From Plecoglossus altivelis (taxonomy: Eukaryota; Chordata; Actinopteri; Osmeriformes; Plecoglossidae): 64,000 nt of DNA. Positions within the stretch are counted from its first letter, which is position 1. Each line of letters opens with the position of its first letter. This document shows, piece after piece, positions 1 through 11,087 of this stretch. A program made the position numbers and the translations under genes. The stretch spans positions 6,046,187 to 6,110,186 of the forward strand of contig BROE01000022.1 of NCBI GenBank assembly GCA_036571765.1. The letters are read 5' to 3'. A model generated the notes under the pieces. It had not been told where the DNA came from. It searched no databases and saw nothing but the letters and a program-made list of their open reading frames with translations.

Positions 1-214
1 GAAATCTGAGATTTCTTGATACACAACACAGGTGCATTACTCTTGAAGGTAATATCATACTTATCAGAGGTGTGAATTTCACTGTTGTCTTTGCACCAAG
101 TGATGGTCATGGGTTGAGATCCAGATAAGAGGCTCTCAATATTCACCACCTGGCCTTCCGTGTTTTCCATGGTGTCAAAAGGCTTTTTGGTGAAGTTGGG
201 AGGAATTTTACGCT
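1..214 (-). CDS. ttn: Titin B exon B73 (partial): middle Ig
   Basis: Cut by the window edge. ERKIPPNFTKKPFDTMENTE, TITWCKDNSEIHTSDKYDI, NAPVLCIKKSQI. Acceptor CACCAG. Matches the human SPFFDIKPVSIDVIAGES domain. Confidence 0.92.
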
Positions 215-453
215 CTGGTGACAAAATAGACAGGGCAGAATATTGTAATAGGTATTACCACTAAAGATAAAATGTTGCATGTGTAATTGCATGTTCGAGT
301 TTAACATTGTCATTACGAGCACCTGTACAAAGACAAATAGAATATAATTCAAGTTTTGAAATTATATCGGTGATTGAGATCCCTGTTGTTACCATCATAC
401 ATATAAACAGAATGAGGCCATTATGAGTAATAAGGGGTTTGTTAGTGATTTAC

Positions 454-732
454 CTATTGCCACCTGAGCATAGCATATATCAGTTCCTGCTCCATTGGAA
501 ATTTCGCAAGAGTATCTTCCAGCAGCCTCATATCTGTCACTGTTGAGGACTTCCAGGATGCAGGAAGTATCAGTGGTTCGGACATTATACTGATAAGAAG
601 CCCATATTATTTTGCCATCCTTTTGCCAATTTATGAAAATCCTAGGAGTTCCAGTGAATGTGCACTCTAGTTTCAAAGGCTGTGCCAGCTCAATTCGCAT
701 ATCCTTCAGCTTCTTCACAAAGCGCACAGGTT
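454..732 (-). CDS. ttn: Titin B exon B72: extra middle Ig, duplicate of B69
   Basis: 279 bp. EPVRFVKKLKDMRIELAQPL, INWQKDGKIIWASYQYNVR, then the stretch TTDTSCILEVLNSDR shared exactly with B69. Human titin has no domain at this place between the B71-like and B73-like domains. Donor GTAAA. Confidence 0.95.
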
Positions 733-902
733 CTGAGAGAAGTAACATTGACAAAGGTTACAAAATTGTTGACGTGTTCACATGCTCATGAATAAGACTC
801 ACCTACATATGATAGCGTTTATGCTAACTGAAGTTTCGGTTTGTTCTTAGCAGCTTTAAAGATTTAAGCATGAATTGATTATCGGTCAACTTCTTAACAA
901 AC

Positions 903-1190
903 CTTGGACCGTCAGTGTAGCGGAACAAGACGCAGTTCCAACATTATTTGTAGTTCTACAAGTGTATTCCCCAGAGTGTCTGAGTTCACTGTGAGTTACT
1001 TTTAGGACAGCAGTGTTATCATCATAAGAAAGAATATACTGCCCATCATTTTTCAAAGATCCACCATCTTTAAGCCATGAAACCTCAAGAGGAGAGGATC
1101 CTACAACTTGACACTCAAATCTAACTGGCTGTCCAACAGCCTTCTGGAGGCTAACAAGTTTCTTGGAAAAGGCGGGTGGCGTTTTAATAT
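903..1190 (-). CDS. ttn: Titin B exon B71: middle Ig
   Basis: 288 bp, identified by translating between the ATTCTAG acceptor and the GTTTG donor; it has no internal Met. Encodes DIKTPPAFSKKLVSLQKAVG, EVSWLKDGGSLKNDGQY, GEYTCRTTNNVGTASCSA. Corresponds to the human ERQLPPSFARQLKDIEQTV domain. Confidence 0.94.
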
Positions 1191-1277
1191 CTAGAATAGA
1201 GCAATTAGACAGAAATGTTTGAATCTGTTTGTATGAGGAATTTCACAATTTCATAAGAAAAGAAAAGCGAGCATCAC

Positions 1278-1556
1278 CTTTCACCACCAGTCGGCATCTA
1301 CTGGAAGAAGTTCCAATGCGGTTCTCGGCCTTGCAGGTGTATTCCCCATCCTCAAACTTGGTTGCTTTACTTATTTTCAAAGTGGCTATGCCATTGGAGT
1401 AGTCCATTTTACAATTACTAGTTTCTCGCTGTTTTCCATCAGACTTGAACCACGACACTGTAATGTCAGGGGTTCCTCCAATACGACATCTTAAGCAAAC
1501 CGCATCTCCCATATTTATCTCCTTTGATTCCAAAGTTTCAATAAAGTATGGTCGTT
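1278..1556 (-). CDS. ttn: Titin B exon B70: middle Ig
   Basis: 279 bp. ERPYFIETLESKEINMGDAV, VSWFKSDGKQRETSNCKM, GEYTCKAENRIGTSSSRC. Corresponds to the human EPPYFVTELEPLEAAVGDS domain. Donor GTGAT. Confidence 0.95.
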
Positions 1557-1657
1557 CTGAAGAAACACATACAATTCAATAAGTGATCAAAAAAATCTTG
1601 ATGAACTGAAGTACGATGGTTGAATTTATATTAAAAAGAGGCATTCGTTATATTTAC

Positions 1658-1939
1658 CTAATATGGACACTTGCGCATGACATGTGTCACTTCCAACTCC
1701 GTTAGAAACTTCACAAGAGTATCTTCCAGATGCCTGAAGTCTATCACTGTTCAGTACCTCCAGGATACAGGAGGTGTCTGTGGTCATCACATTATACTGA
1801 TAAGAGGCCCATATCTGCTTGCCATCTTTCATCCAGGTCACAAATATTTTGGGGGTTCCAGTATATGTGCACTCAAGTTTCAAAGGTTTCCCCTTTTCAG
1901 AGGAAATATCCTTTAGCTTCTTCACAAAGTGGACAGGTT
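1658..1939 (-). CDS. ttn: Titin B exon B69: middle Ig, parent or copy of B72
   Basis: 282 bp. EPVHFVKKLKDISSEKGKPL, VTWMKDGKQIWASYQYNVM. About three quarters of its residues are identical to B72, far more than any other pair here. Matches the human EPAAFLKRLSDHSVEPGKS domain. Donor GTAAA. Confidence 0.95.
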
Positions 1940-2024
1940 CTGAGAGAAGCAATGTTGCCATTAGTTGCAGTGCTTATAATTACGTTGATAAATTAGACTA
2001 ATTGAATGTATTGTCATAACAAAC

Positions 2025-2303
2025 CTTTTACAAACAAGTGCACTGGACAGCTCTCCTTCCCAGCGTCATTAATGATCTGACATGTATACTCCCCAGCGTG
2101 GGATTTATCAACTTTGAACAACTCCAGAGTGGCTTTATTGTCCCGTAAAGCAATTGTGCAGTCCTTTCCAGACACAATTTCTCTTGTGCCCCTAAACCAC
2201 TTGACTTTCAAAGGGGAGCTTCCCTTAACAATTGCTGAGAACGTAACATTTGAGCTCAGCAGAGCTTCCTTTTGCACTGGTTTTTCCACAAAAGACGGAG
2301 GTT
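2025..2303 (-). CDS. ttn: Titin B exon B68: middle Ig, super-repeat 4 class 6
   Basis: 279 bp. EPPSFVEKPVQKEALLSSNV, KVKWFRGTREIVSGKDC. Last exon of the regular six-exon pattern. Donor GTTTG. Confidence 0.95.
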
Positions 2304-2404
2304 CTGAACGGAAGAGAAATGTAACAGGATAAATATGTGTTTTCGGAAATTTACCATATTCCTCTTAATGCATCCTTACACAATGTGCTTGACAATCTAC
2401 TGAC

Positions 2405-2692
2405 CTTTTACTACCATTGTAGCGGATGTTTCACCGGTACCTGCAGTGTTAACAGCTTTGCATGTGTACTTGCCAGAGTCGGACAACTTAAGAGATGGCA
2501 CTCTCATTTTGCAAGAATTATCACTGCATGTTATGTCGTAATTTGGCCCACTCTTGATCTCTTTGCCGTCGTGGTACCAAGAGGTGGTGAAAGGAGGAGA
2601 GCCAGAGACTTTGCATTCCATTTCACAAGGTTTACCCACAATAGTGTGAGTGTCCTTGAGTTTCCTGATGAATGTTGGTGGGATCATTTTAT
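2405..2692 (-). CDS. ttn: Titin B exon B67: middle Ig, super-repeat 4 class 5
   Basis: 288 bp. DKMIPPTFIRKLKDTHTIVG, TTSWYHDGKEIKSGPNY. Donor GTCAG. Confidence 0.95.
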
Positions 2693-2800
2693 CTGTTTTG
2701 AAAAATAATTGATTAGCTTGATTGTTGAGCTACTTTTCTGATAGGTAGTGGAATATGATAGTGAATATCCAGTGTCAGAAAAAGCAGACATGGCACCAAC

Positions 2801-3079
2801 CTAAAACAGTGAGATTGGTTTTGCAGGACACACTGCCAACTTCATTTTGGACCTCAAATTTGTATTCTCCTGTGTCACCTTTCCCTGCTGACAAAACCTT
2901 CAGGGTGGCGATCATCTTTGAGAAGGTGATTTTATACTTGCTTCCAGAGGAGAGCTCAACACCATCCTTAAACCATTTGGTTTTCAGTTCAGGTGTCCCT
3001 GCCACAGTGACCTCTAGAGTTGCTGTATCACCTGTCTTGGCATTTAAAGACTCAAGGCTCTCCACAATCGTGGCAGGCT
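2801..3079 (-). CDS. ttn: Titin B exon B66: middle Ig, super-repeat 4 class 4
   Basis: 279 bp. EPATIVESLESLNAKTGDTA, KTKWFKDGVELSSGSKY, GEYKFEVQNEVGSVSC. Donor GTTGG. Confidence 0.95.
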
Positions 3080-3160
3080 CTGAAAATTAAAATAGCATTT
3101 AGATTGTGAAAATGTAACAATTCTGATTACTGGCAAGAATTAAGTAAGAGTTTTACAAAC

Positions 3161-3442
3161 CGAGGACAGTCACGTTGGAAACACACTCCGCAACTCCAGC
3201 ATCATTTTTTAGTTTGCAAGTATATTTTCCAGGAGTGGTTGAGTCCGCTTTTAACACCCTCAAAGTAACTATATTGTTTTCAAATGTTATTTTCCGGTTA
3301 TCTCCATCTCTGAGAATGTGGTCCTTGTCCTGAACCCAGGACACAGTCATTGGCTGAGCGCCTTTGACAGAGGCAGTTAGAATCATTTCCTGACCAGCTT
3401 TAACTGACTGTTTGGTGAGTTTCTTCACAAACACGGGTGGTT
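3161..3442 (-). CDS. ttn: Titin B exon B65: middle Ig, super-repeat 4 class 3
   Basis: 282 bp. EPPVFVKKLTKQSVKAGQEM, GAQPMTVSWVQDKDHILRDG. Donor GTTTG. Confidence 0.95.
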
Positions 3443-3528
3443 CTGAGAGGAAAAAAGATAGTAGTGAGGGGCTGGGATAGTCTTGTTATACACTGATCCC
3501 ATTTTCATACAGTTCAAAATGTACTAAC

Positions 3529-3807
3529 CTCTGAGAGTAATGGCAGTTTGACAGGTTTCACTCCCTACATTGTTTGTTGCCCTGCACTCGTATTGGCCTC
3601 CATCTGAGCCATCCAATCCAAGGACAAGCAAAGTGGCAGAGCTACCCTCATTCACCATCTTATACTTTCTGCTTTCTTTAACAAGCCTTTTGTCCTTGAA
3701 CCAGATAATCTCAAAAGGTGCTGTGCCATACAGCTCACAGGAGAGGGTGACATCTTTTCCCTTAATTCCCTCCACAGGTTTCGGCACTTTAAGGAAGGAT
3801 GGTGGAT
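3529..3807 (-). CDS. ttn: Titin B exon B64: middle Ig, super-repeat 4 class 2
   Basis: 279 bp. DPPSFLKVPKPVEGIKGKDV, GTAPFEIIWFKDKRLVKESR. Donor GTTAG. Confidence 0.95.
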
Positions 3808-4334
3808 CTAGAAACAATATAATCAGCTTTGTTAACATTTCGTCGTATAGTTCCATAGCAGTCCGTTCACATACTCTCAAGCAACTGGCAAGTCCAAAGA
3901 ACAAAGATCCTCCAAGGGACATGCTGTACAGTCCATGCTAGAAATACCGAAAGTGCAATGGTTTCATTAATAGTGTAACCAGGGACAAATAAGACAATCT
4001 CTTGTTTTTGTGTACAATAAGAATAAGTAAACAACCAAACATGTCACTAAAGTTATCAATAAAAGGAGAAATCATTCCTGTGATGTACATGCTCCAGAAA
4101 GTCATTGTAACTGTAATATCTTTGCTGCAAACAAGTCAATCAGTGGTGGAAAGAATTCTTCTTTGAGGTTCATGCTGCAAACAGTTGAAAGAATAAATTC
4201 CGAGCAATTAATTATGAAACTGAAATGCCGAAAAACACGGGGGTCCATGCTTAAGGTAAATTCATAAAGAACATCCAAATGTCAGTTGAGGATCGTTGCA
4301 GTGCATGAAGGCATTTCACCATCCAGTAGCTAAC
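3808..4334 (-). other. Intron between B63 and B64 (527 bp)
   Basis: The longest intron in the middle Ig array; no exon-like frame or repeat recognised. Confidence 0.75.
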
Positions 4335-4616
4335 CTTGGACAGCAAGAATGGTGCTGCAGCTAATGCTTCCAGCATCATTTTGGGCCTCGCAGGTGTAGA
4401 CGCCCTTGTCGTCAAATCTTGCAGAAAGCATCTGAAGGACTGCCGTTGTGTCGGCAAATGATGTTCTATAGTTGTCACCATCTGTTATCTTTTTGTCATT
4501 TTTGTACCAGCACATTTTCAGAGAGCGTCCACTGGTAACTTTGCATTCAAGACGAACTGGGTCACACTGCTTCACGTAAGTGTGGAGCGGTAGTTTCAGG
4601 ACAAACTCAGGGGGTT
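4335..4616 (-). CDS. ttn: Titin B exon B63: middle Ig, super-repeat 4 class 1
   Basis: 282 bp. EPPEFVLKLPLHTYVKQCDP, MCWYKNDKKITDGDNY. Donor GTTAG. Confidence 0.95.
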
Positions 4617-4866
4617 CTGCGAAGTCAAACAGTGATGATAAGTTAATAAACTAAAATGCTGAAAAGATTAAGCAATAAGAATATGGCTATGCAGATTAGG
4701 TCAATAAATGTGGAATGGATTTTGGGCTGTTTAGGAAAACAGACAATGCTGAAAAAAGAAACAGTGAGCATACTGCAAAAAACATGCAAATGAAGAAGCA
4801 ATGAAAATGAAGAAAAAAGATGGACTTGATGAAGTGACAGAGGAAGAAAAAAGAGTGCAGTCCAAC

Positions 4867-5145
4867 CTTTAACCAGTAAAGTGGCGGCACACTTCACTGT
4901 GCCAGCATCATTCCTAACTTGACAAAAGTAAACTCCACTTTGCATAGGTCCAACTGAGTAAAGCTCTAAGAAGGAAGTGTTGCTCTCCACGCCAATCAAA
5001 CATGATGGACCAGTAATAAGCTCTGAGTCATTCTTGAACCATTTCACAGTAAAAGGAGGTGTTCCCTCATATACACTCTCGAAGTGTATGGTGGACTTCG
5101 GAACAACAGCCTGAGACTTTGGTTCACATACAAATCTCGGAGGCA
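4867..5145 (-). CDS. ttn: Titin B exon B62: middle Ig, super-repeat 3 class 6
   Basis: 279 bp. VPPRFVCEPKSQAVVPKSTI, TVKWFKNDSELITGPSC. Donor GTTGG. Confidence 0.95.
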
Positions 5146-5408
5146 CTGTAAATCCATTTAGAGAAAGATCTAATAAGATGCAGGGATAGCTGGGAATGTC
5201 AGCCTAAACACACTTGATTAAATATAATGTCTTATAACTTTGTAATCCTCAATTCTCACATTAAAGATAAGAATATTAATACATTGTAAGCTTTTGCTGT
5301 GGTGACCTGCTAAGGCACAGGTATGCACTCAAAACGTTTTTCACAGTGTATGCTCAAGATATTCAAAGATTTTATCAAATAAATCAATATTATTAATTGC
5401 ACCCCAAC

Positions 5409-5696
5409 CTTTTGTTCTTAGAGCAGCACTGCATTCACAACTTCCTGCTTTGTTTGTTATGTTGCATGAGTATTTCCCGGTATCTTCCTCGTCAAAGTCA
5501 TTGATCTCCAATGATACTGTACTGTCAATGTTTGCTAACTTATACTTGGCTTCACTGGAAATTACATGTCCATCTTTACGCCACTGTACTTCCATCGGCA
5601 AAGAACCAAAGACCTTGCATTCCAAATTAACCACAGAGCCCAATATCTCTTGAACATCCATCAATTTCTTGGTGAATGTAGGAGGAATGACTTGTT
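5409..5696 (-). CDS. ttn: Titin B exon B61: middle Ig, super-repeat 3 class 5
   Basis: 288 bp. EQVIPPTFTKKLMDVQEILG, EVQWRKDGHVISSEAKY. Donor GTTGG. Confidence 0.95.
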
Positions 5697-5783
5697 CTGT
5701 TACAATGACAACGAGTGCAAGTTATTTCAGTTTTTCAATACTGGTATCATTTCTAAAACAAGGTAATGCAAGAGGTTACTAAC

Positions 5784-6062
5784 CTACAACATTCAGTTCA
5801 ATTAAGCAACTGCATTTCCCAACAGAGTTTTCTGCCTCAAACAGATAGTTTCCTCCATCTTCTTGCAGTGTAGACAGAATTTTATAACTACTAAGATTTT
5901 TCTCAAAACGTATTTTGTTTTTTCTGCTAGGTAGGAGTTCTTTGCCGTCTTTACTCCACTTGACTTTGATATCAGGAGTTCCTCCTACTCTACATTCCAC
6001 AGTGACTGGATCACCTTGAGTTACAGTGACCGTTTCTGGTTTCTCTACTATACTGGGAGGCT
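5784..6062 (-). CDS. ttn: Titin B exon B60: middle Ig, super-repeat 3 class 4
   Basis: 279 bp. EPPSIVEKPETVTVTQGDPV, KVKWSKDGKELLPSRKNK, GNYLFEAENSVGKCSC. Donor GTTAG. Confidence 0.95.
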
Positions 6063-6162
6063 CTACAACACAAGGAGGGCAATATGAAGACCATTAACAA
6101 ACATGAAGATTATTAATCTAAAAAACAATGTGAAAGATGATATGAGGTAATCGAAGACAAAC

Positions 6163-6441
6163 CTTGCACCATGAGGGTTGCAAAGCACTTGTCTTGTCCA
6201 GCTTCATTAATGACAAAGCAGGTGTATTTTCCACTGTGACAGGCTTCACAGAACGGAATTGTTAGGGTTGCCACATTATCCTGTAAAGTACTCTCAATCT
6301 TTGGATCATCCAAGATCCAATTCTCATTGTATTGCCATTGTACAGACAGAGGAGGTGATCCTTTCACCACACTCTGAAATGTGGCCACATTTCCCAAAAT
6401 TGAGGAAACATTTTCAATTTTCCTTACAAAGGATGGTGGGG
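6163..6441 (-). CDS. ttn: Titin B exon B59: middle Ig, super-repeat 3 class 3
   Basis: 279 bp. APPSFVRKIENVSSILGNVA, GSPPLSVQWQYNENWILDD. The first residue is Ala rather than the usual Glu. Donor GTTTG. Confidence 0.95.
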
Positions 6442-6526
6442 CTAATGTGAAGAAAGCATGTCATTAGAATTAAACCTTCATAAAGGAAAGACATTGCTAG
6501 TGGTAGTTTGAAATTACAAAACAAAC

Positions 6527-6805
6527 CTCTCATAGACACTGTTGCGAGGCCCGAACAACTGCCCACCTCGTTGGCAACTATTAACTGATAATCACCCATG
6601 TCTGACACATCACAGTCTTGGATTTTAAGAATGACATTCAAATCGCTCTGTTTGAGGATGTGTTTTTGACTGGGTCTAATTCGCTTGTTATCCTTGTGCC
6701 AGGTCACCTCAAATGGTGCAGTTCCTGCCACTTGGCAGTCCAATTCTGCCACAGAGCCTTTTACCACCTCTCGAGGTGTTAGACCCTCTACAAAGGATGG
6801 TGGCT
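6527..6805 (-). CDS. ttn: Titin B exon B58: middle Ig, super-repeat 3 class 2
   Basis: 279 bp. EPPSFVEGLTPREVVKGSVA, GTAPFEVTWHKDNKRIRPSQ. Donor GTTTG. Confidence 0.95.
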
Positions 6806-6902
6806 CTGAAACAAGAAGGCATGTTTTCATGGACTAGCCAAGTGAAGCACAAGTTTGTGCAAATGACAGTAGTCTTCCATAGCAAACAAAGGTTAGACCC
6901 AC

Positions 6903-7184
6903 CTTTCACTACTAGTTCCATCCTGCAAGTTTCCCGGCCTGCTTCATTACAGGCTTCACAATAGTATACTCCACTGTCTTGGAAGCCAGTGTCACAAATC
7001 TCCAAGCTTGCCATGGAGTTGGAAAGCGTCATTTCATGTTTTCTACTTTGATTTATCTCAATCCCATCTTTGAACCAGTGCATGGATATAACTGGTGTGC
7101 CGATCACCTTGCATTCAAATAGTTTTTTATCCCCACATTTAACCACTGATAGACTCTCAGGTTTTTCAAGGAAAGTGGGGGGTT
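6903..7184 (-). CDS. ttn: Titin B exon B57: middle Ig, super-repeat 3 class 1
   Basis: 282 bp. EPPTFLEKPESLSVVKCGDK, MHWFKDGIEINQSRKHEM. Donor GTGGG. Confidence 0.95.
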
Positions 7185-7270
7185 CTGAAAGATTGTATTA
7201 ATATGTAAGTTTGTTAACAACCTGGCACCACATTAACAAAAAGTGTGAGTAAAATATATGACAAAGATAC

Positions 7271-7549
7271 CTTTGACAAAGAGTGTTGCTTGGCACACAG
7301 CTGATCCTACAGTGTTTTTAACTTCACAGACATAGTCTCCAGAGTCTGAGCGCTGTGCAGAGAAGAGTTCCAGTGAACCTGAGGAATTATCCTTACTCAC
7401 AGAGGAGTTAGACCCTGACACTATCTCTTTTTTGTCCTTAAACCATTTTATGGTCATGGGTGGTGTGCCAGACACAAGAACATTAAACTGGACCTTGGAG
7501 CCAAGCACAACATCCATTGATGCAGGCTTTTCTATGACACATGGTGGTT
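7271..7549 (-). CDS. ttn: Titin B exon B56: middle Ig, super-repeat 2 class 6
   Basis: 279 bp. EPPCVIEKPASMDVVLGSKV, TIKWFKDKKEIVSGSNSS. Donor GTATC. Confidence 0.95.
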
Positions 7550-7640
7550 CTGTAGAGGAAAGGTACATGTTTTCTTTAGTATGCAAACTCAGTATGCAAA
7601 GTATTTCACTTCATTCAAGAAATGTGAAATATAGGCCAAC

Positions 7641-7928
7641 CTTTTACAGTTAAGGTACCAGAGCACTGGTCAGTCCCAGCTTTGTTTTTAGCAATGCAGG
7701 TATAGCAACCAGTGTCCAAACTATCAAGTTGACAGATTTCCAAAAAAGCCAAGTTGTCAAAGAATGAGAATTTGCGCTTTTCATCCATTTTGATCTCATT
7801 TCCATCTTTGTACCAGGAAACAGCCATAGGCAGAGAGCCAGATACTAGACATTCCAAATGGGCAAATGATCCTTTGATATTCTCAGATTCCTGAAGCCTT
7901 CTTGTAAAAGACGGTTTGATTATCTGAT
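7641..7928 (-). CDS. ttn: Titin B exon B55: middle Ig, super-repeat 2 class 5
   Basis: 288 bp. DQIIKPSFTRRLQESENI, AVSWYKDGNEIKMDEKRK. Donor GTTGG. Confidence 0.95.
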
Positions 7929-8037
7929 CTACAATGGACAAGGAGTAAATAGTACAGTGAGTGTGGATCTTGCTTCAGTGGTCTAAGTGTGCTTCAATCC
8001 ATTTAAGAAAGAATAAGAAAAAGAGAAATGAACTAAC

Positions 8038-8316
8038 CAAGAACTGTGACGGTAGCCTCACAAGAACCATGTCCTACGTCATTTGAAACCTCAAAAATGT
8101 AGTCACCGCTATCGCTTTTTGCTGTTGCAAGAATAGTCAGTGTGGAAATTGTGTCAGTGCATTGCACTTTGTATCTTTGGCCTGAAGTAAGCTTCTTTCC
8201 ATCCTTTAGCCATTTGGTACTGAGGACTTTGCTTCCTGAAAACCTGCATTCAAGAGTAGCTGGATCTCCTGTGGTGACACTGACAGACTTTACTTGCTCT
8301 ATGATTTTGGCTGGTT
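8038..8316 (-). CDS. ttn: Titin B exon B54: middle Ig, super-repeat 2 class 4
   Basis: 279 bp. EPAKIIEQVKSVSVTTGDPA, STKWLKDGKKLTSGQRY, GDYIFEVSNDVGHGSC. Donor GTTAG. Confidence 0.95.
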
Positions 8317-8455
8317 CTGTGGTACAACAACACAGAATAAAATAATAAATAAAGACCTGTTCTGTGTTTATGAAACAAGTACAGCACCATAACAGACAGA
8401 CAAACATGAAATGGATTAGCGTATTAGATGGATATGGCCACAAAGTTTAACCAAC

Positions 8456-8734
8456 CTCTGACTGTAAGCATTGCAATGCATTTCTGACTCCCAGCATCGT
8501 TCTGTGCCTGACAGATGTATTTTCCTCCATGTGTTATCTGGGTGTTTTTCAAACTCAGCACCGCAGATGTGGTTTCATAGGACATCCTAATATGTTCATC
8601 ATCTGTAAGCTCGTGATCATCTTTGATCCAAGATACAGTCATGGGCAGTGATCCAGACAGCATACACTGCATAAAGATCTCAGAACCAACTACGGAACTG
8701 ATGTTCTCTATTCTCTGAACAAACGATGGAGGTT
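8456..8734 (-). CDS. ttn: Titin B exon B53: middle Ig, super-repeat 2 class 3
   Basis: 279 bp. EPPSFVQRIENISSVVGSEI, GSLPMTVSWIKDDHELTDDE. Donor GTTGG. Confidence 0.95.
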
Positions 8735-8835
8735 CTTTTGGAGGAAACCAATACATAAAATCAGACAAAAATGCATCATACAGTTACAATAGCTGTCCAA
8801 TTATCTTTCAAATGAGAAATTGGCTTTAAACTAAC

Positions 8836-9114
8836 CTTTTAATGTTATTTGGTAATAACATGATGACTCTCCAACATCATTAACTATAGTGCACTGGTAC
8901 TTTCCAACATCTCCAGGCTCACATTTGAGGATCTGGAGAGTGACTTTCTCATTATGCACATGTATCTTATGCCTTTTGTCATTTCTGATTACTCTCCTGT
9001 CATGATAGCATTGTATTTCAAATGGTAGAGAGCCGGAAACTGTGCCTTCTAAGACAATGTCAGAGCCTTTTACAGCTTCTGTGGTCTCAAAAGCCCTCAC
9101 AAACATTGGAGGTT
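8836..9114 (-). CDS. ttn: Titin B exon B52: middle Ig, super-repeat 2 class 2, core Trp replaced
   Basis: 279 bp. EPPMFVRAFETTEAVKGSD. The class-2 mark reads GSLPFEIQCYHDRRVI: the invariant core Trp is Cys (TGC at 9008-9010). Otherwise a complete Ig (GKYQCTIVNDVGESSC). Donor GTTAG. Confidence 0.94.
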
Positions 9115-9201
9115 CTATAATAAAGAGACAATTATGTTATATACAAATTTGCTTAACGTTTAGATGCACTAAATAGTTTGCCATGCTCTGCCTTTACAAA
9201 C

Positions 9202-9483
9202 CTTTGACTGTCACTGTGCTGCTGCAACGGTCACTACCAGCATCACTTGATGCCACACAAATGTAATCTCCACTATCCTCAACAGTGGAGTTGACTATCT
9301 CCAATGTGGCTACTGAGTCAAGGAAGGACATTTGGTACTTTTGGTTTGGATATATCTCATTCTCATTTTTCAGCCATTTTATACTGATCACAGGGCTGCC
9401 CTGTACTTTGCTGGACAACTGAAGAGTATTCCCATTTTTCACAAGCTTTGAAGTCTCAAGCTTCATTGAAAATGTGGGAGGTT
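9202..9483 (-). CDS. ttn: Titin B exon B51: middle Ig, super-repeat 2 class 1
   Basis: 282 bp. EPPTFSMKLETSKLVKNGNT, IKWLKNENEIYPNQKY. Donor GTTTG. Confidence 0.95.
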
Positions 9484-9569
9484 CTGTAAATCGACAATTA
9501 CATTAGACACAACACAACACATTATGAACAGTATTAACAGTTCCAGTTAATTGATAAAAGACAATGCAC

Positions 9570-9848
9570 CTTTTACAAACAGCACCGCAGTGCATGATAC
9601 TTTCCCGGCATCGTTGGTTACGTGACAACTGTAGGTAGCAGAGTTAGAAGTTTTCACAGAGTGAAGCTCCAAGATGGTGGACATGGCGTCTTTCTTGATG
9701 AAACATGAGCCTCCAGTTGATATTTCCTTGTCTTCTTTGAACCATTTAACAGTAAAAGGAGCTGTTCCAGAGAAAGCTGCCTTCAACATGACAGTAGATC
9801 CTGGTACAACATCTTGAGAATCAGGTTTAATTGTGAAGCTTGGCGGTT
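9570..9848 (-). CDS. ttn: Titin B exon B50: middle Ig, super-repeat 1 class 6
   Basis: 279 bp. EPPSFTIKPDSQDVVPGSTV, TVKWFKEDKEISTGGSCF. Donor GTGCA. Confidence 0.95.
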
Positions 9849-9966
9849 CTAAATTTGTTTTGAAAAAGAAAGAGATTGTGATGGGTTTACATGGCTTTAA
9901 AAAAAATTAAAGTCAGTGATACGAATGAATGCTGAAAACCAAAGCTTAAATTTGGCTTTTTCTAAC

Positions 9967-10254
9967 CTCTGACACACAAAATTCCACTGCTTTCCTCAAA
10001 TCCTGCAGCATTTGTTGCCCTGCACATGTACAATCCACCATCACTCTTTTCCAAAGTGGTAATGCTCAATGCTGAAGCGCTGTCCTTCATTTGGATGTCA
10101 TATCTATCTCCAAACATTATTTCTTCACCATCTTTGTACCAGCTCATTACAATGGGCTGTGATCCAGATACTTTGCACTCAAATGTGATTTTGTTTCCTA
10201 CATTTCCATCAACATTTTTAAGATGTTTTGTGAAGGATGGCTGAGTAGCACGAT
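9967..10254 (-). CDS. ttn: Titin B exon B49: middle Ig, super-repeat 1 class 5
   Basis: 288 bp, the length typical of class 5. DRATQPSFTKHLKNVDGN, MSWYKDGEEIMFGDRY. Donor GTTAG. Confidence 0.95.
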
Positions 10255-10334
10255 CTGTCGAAAGATCACAATCTATATTCAATATTATTGTTTTAGAAAG
10301 GGTCAATATATAAAAAGAAAGGTTTTAAACAAAC

Positions 10335-10613
10335 CTATAACAGTAATAGAACAAGAGCACTGGTCTTTTCCAACACGATTGGACACTTCCATCTTGTATT
10401 CAGAAGAGTCTCCCTTTTCTGCTGAAATAATCTTTAAAACAGCAACTTGATCCTTAAAAGTCATCTTATACTTTCGACCTCCTGTCATCTCTTTTCCATC
10501 TTTAAACCATTTCACTTTGAGGTCTGGACTTCCTGCAACAGTGCATTCCAAGAGTGCAGAATCCCCAGCAGTGACATTGATAGAAACGGCTTTCTCTAAG
10601 ATTCTGGCAGGTT
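10335..10613 (-). CDS. ttn: Titin B exon B48: middle Ig, super-repeat 1 class 4
   Basis: 279 bp. EPARILEKAVSINVTAGDSA, KVKWFKDGKEMTGGRKY. Class 4 lacks the F-strand Cys (SEYKMEVSN). Donor GTTTG. Confidence 0.95.
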
Positions 10614-10702
10614 CTAAAACACAAATTCATTACAACATATTAGATGCCAAACATCAATTTGCTACTCATTGATGATTTTCTTGAATATGTGTTATGTCAA
10701 AC

Positions 10703-10984
10703 CTTGAACTGCTAATGACGCTTCACATTTTTGTTGACCAGCCTCATTCTCTGCTTGGCAAATGTACTTGCCAGCATGACAAATGTCAACAGCTGAGATT
10801 GAAACAGCAGCAATGTTATTCTCAAATGTCATTTTGACGTGACAGCCGTCCTCTCTCAGCAATTCTGCATCCTTCATCCATTTAACTGTGATGGGTGCTG
10901 AGCCTTTAATGGTACCCCACAGTTTCACAGCATTGCCCAGTACTGCTGTGGCACTCTCAATTTTCTTTGAGAATACAGGTGGTT
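10703..10984 (-). CDS. ttn: Titin B exon B47: middle Ig, super-repeat 1 class 3
   Basis: 282 bp. Class-3 marks GSAPITVKWMKDAELLREDG and GKYICQAENEAGQQKC. Donor GTTTG. Confidence 0.95.
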
Positions 10985-11087
10985 CTATAATACAATTGTG
11001 AAAAACAAATGTATTATAAAAACAATAAAAGTCACAATTAAAGAAGAATACTTTTCAATCATATGTATATGTTTTAGATGCACAAAC

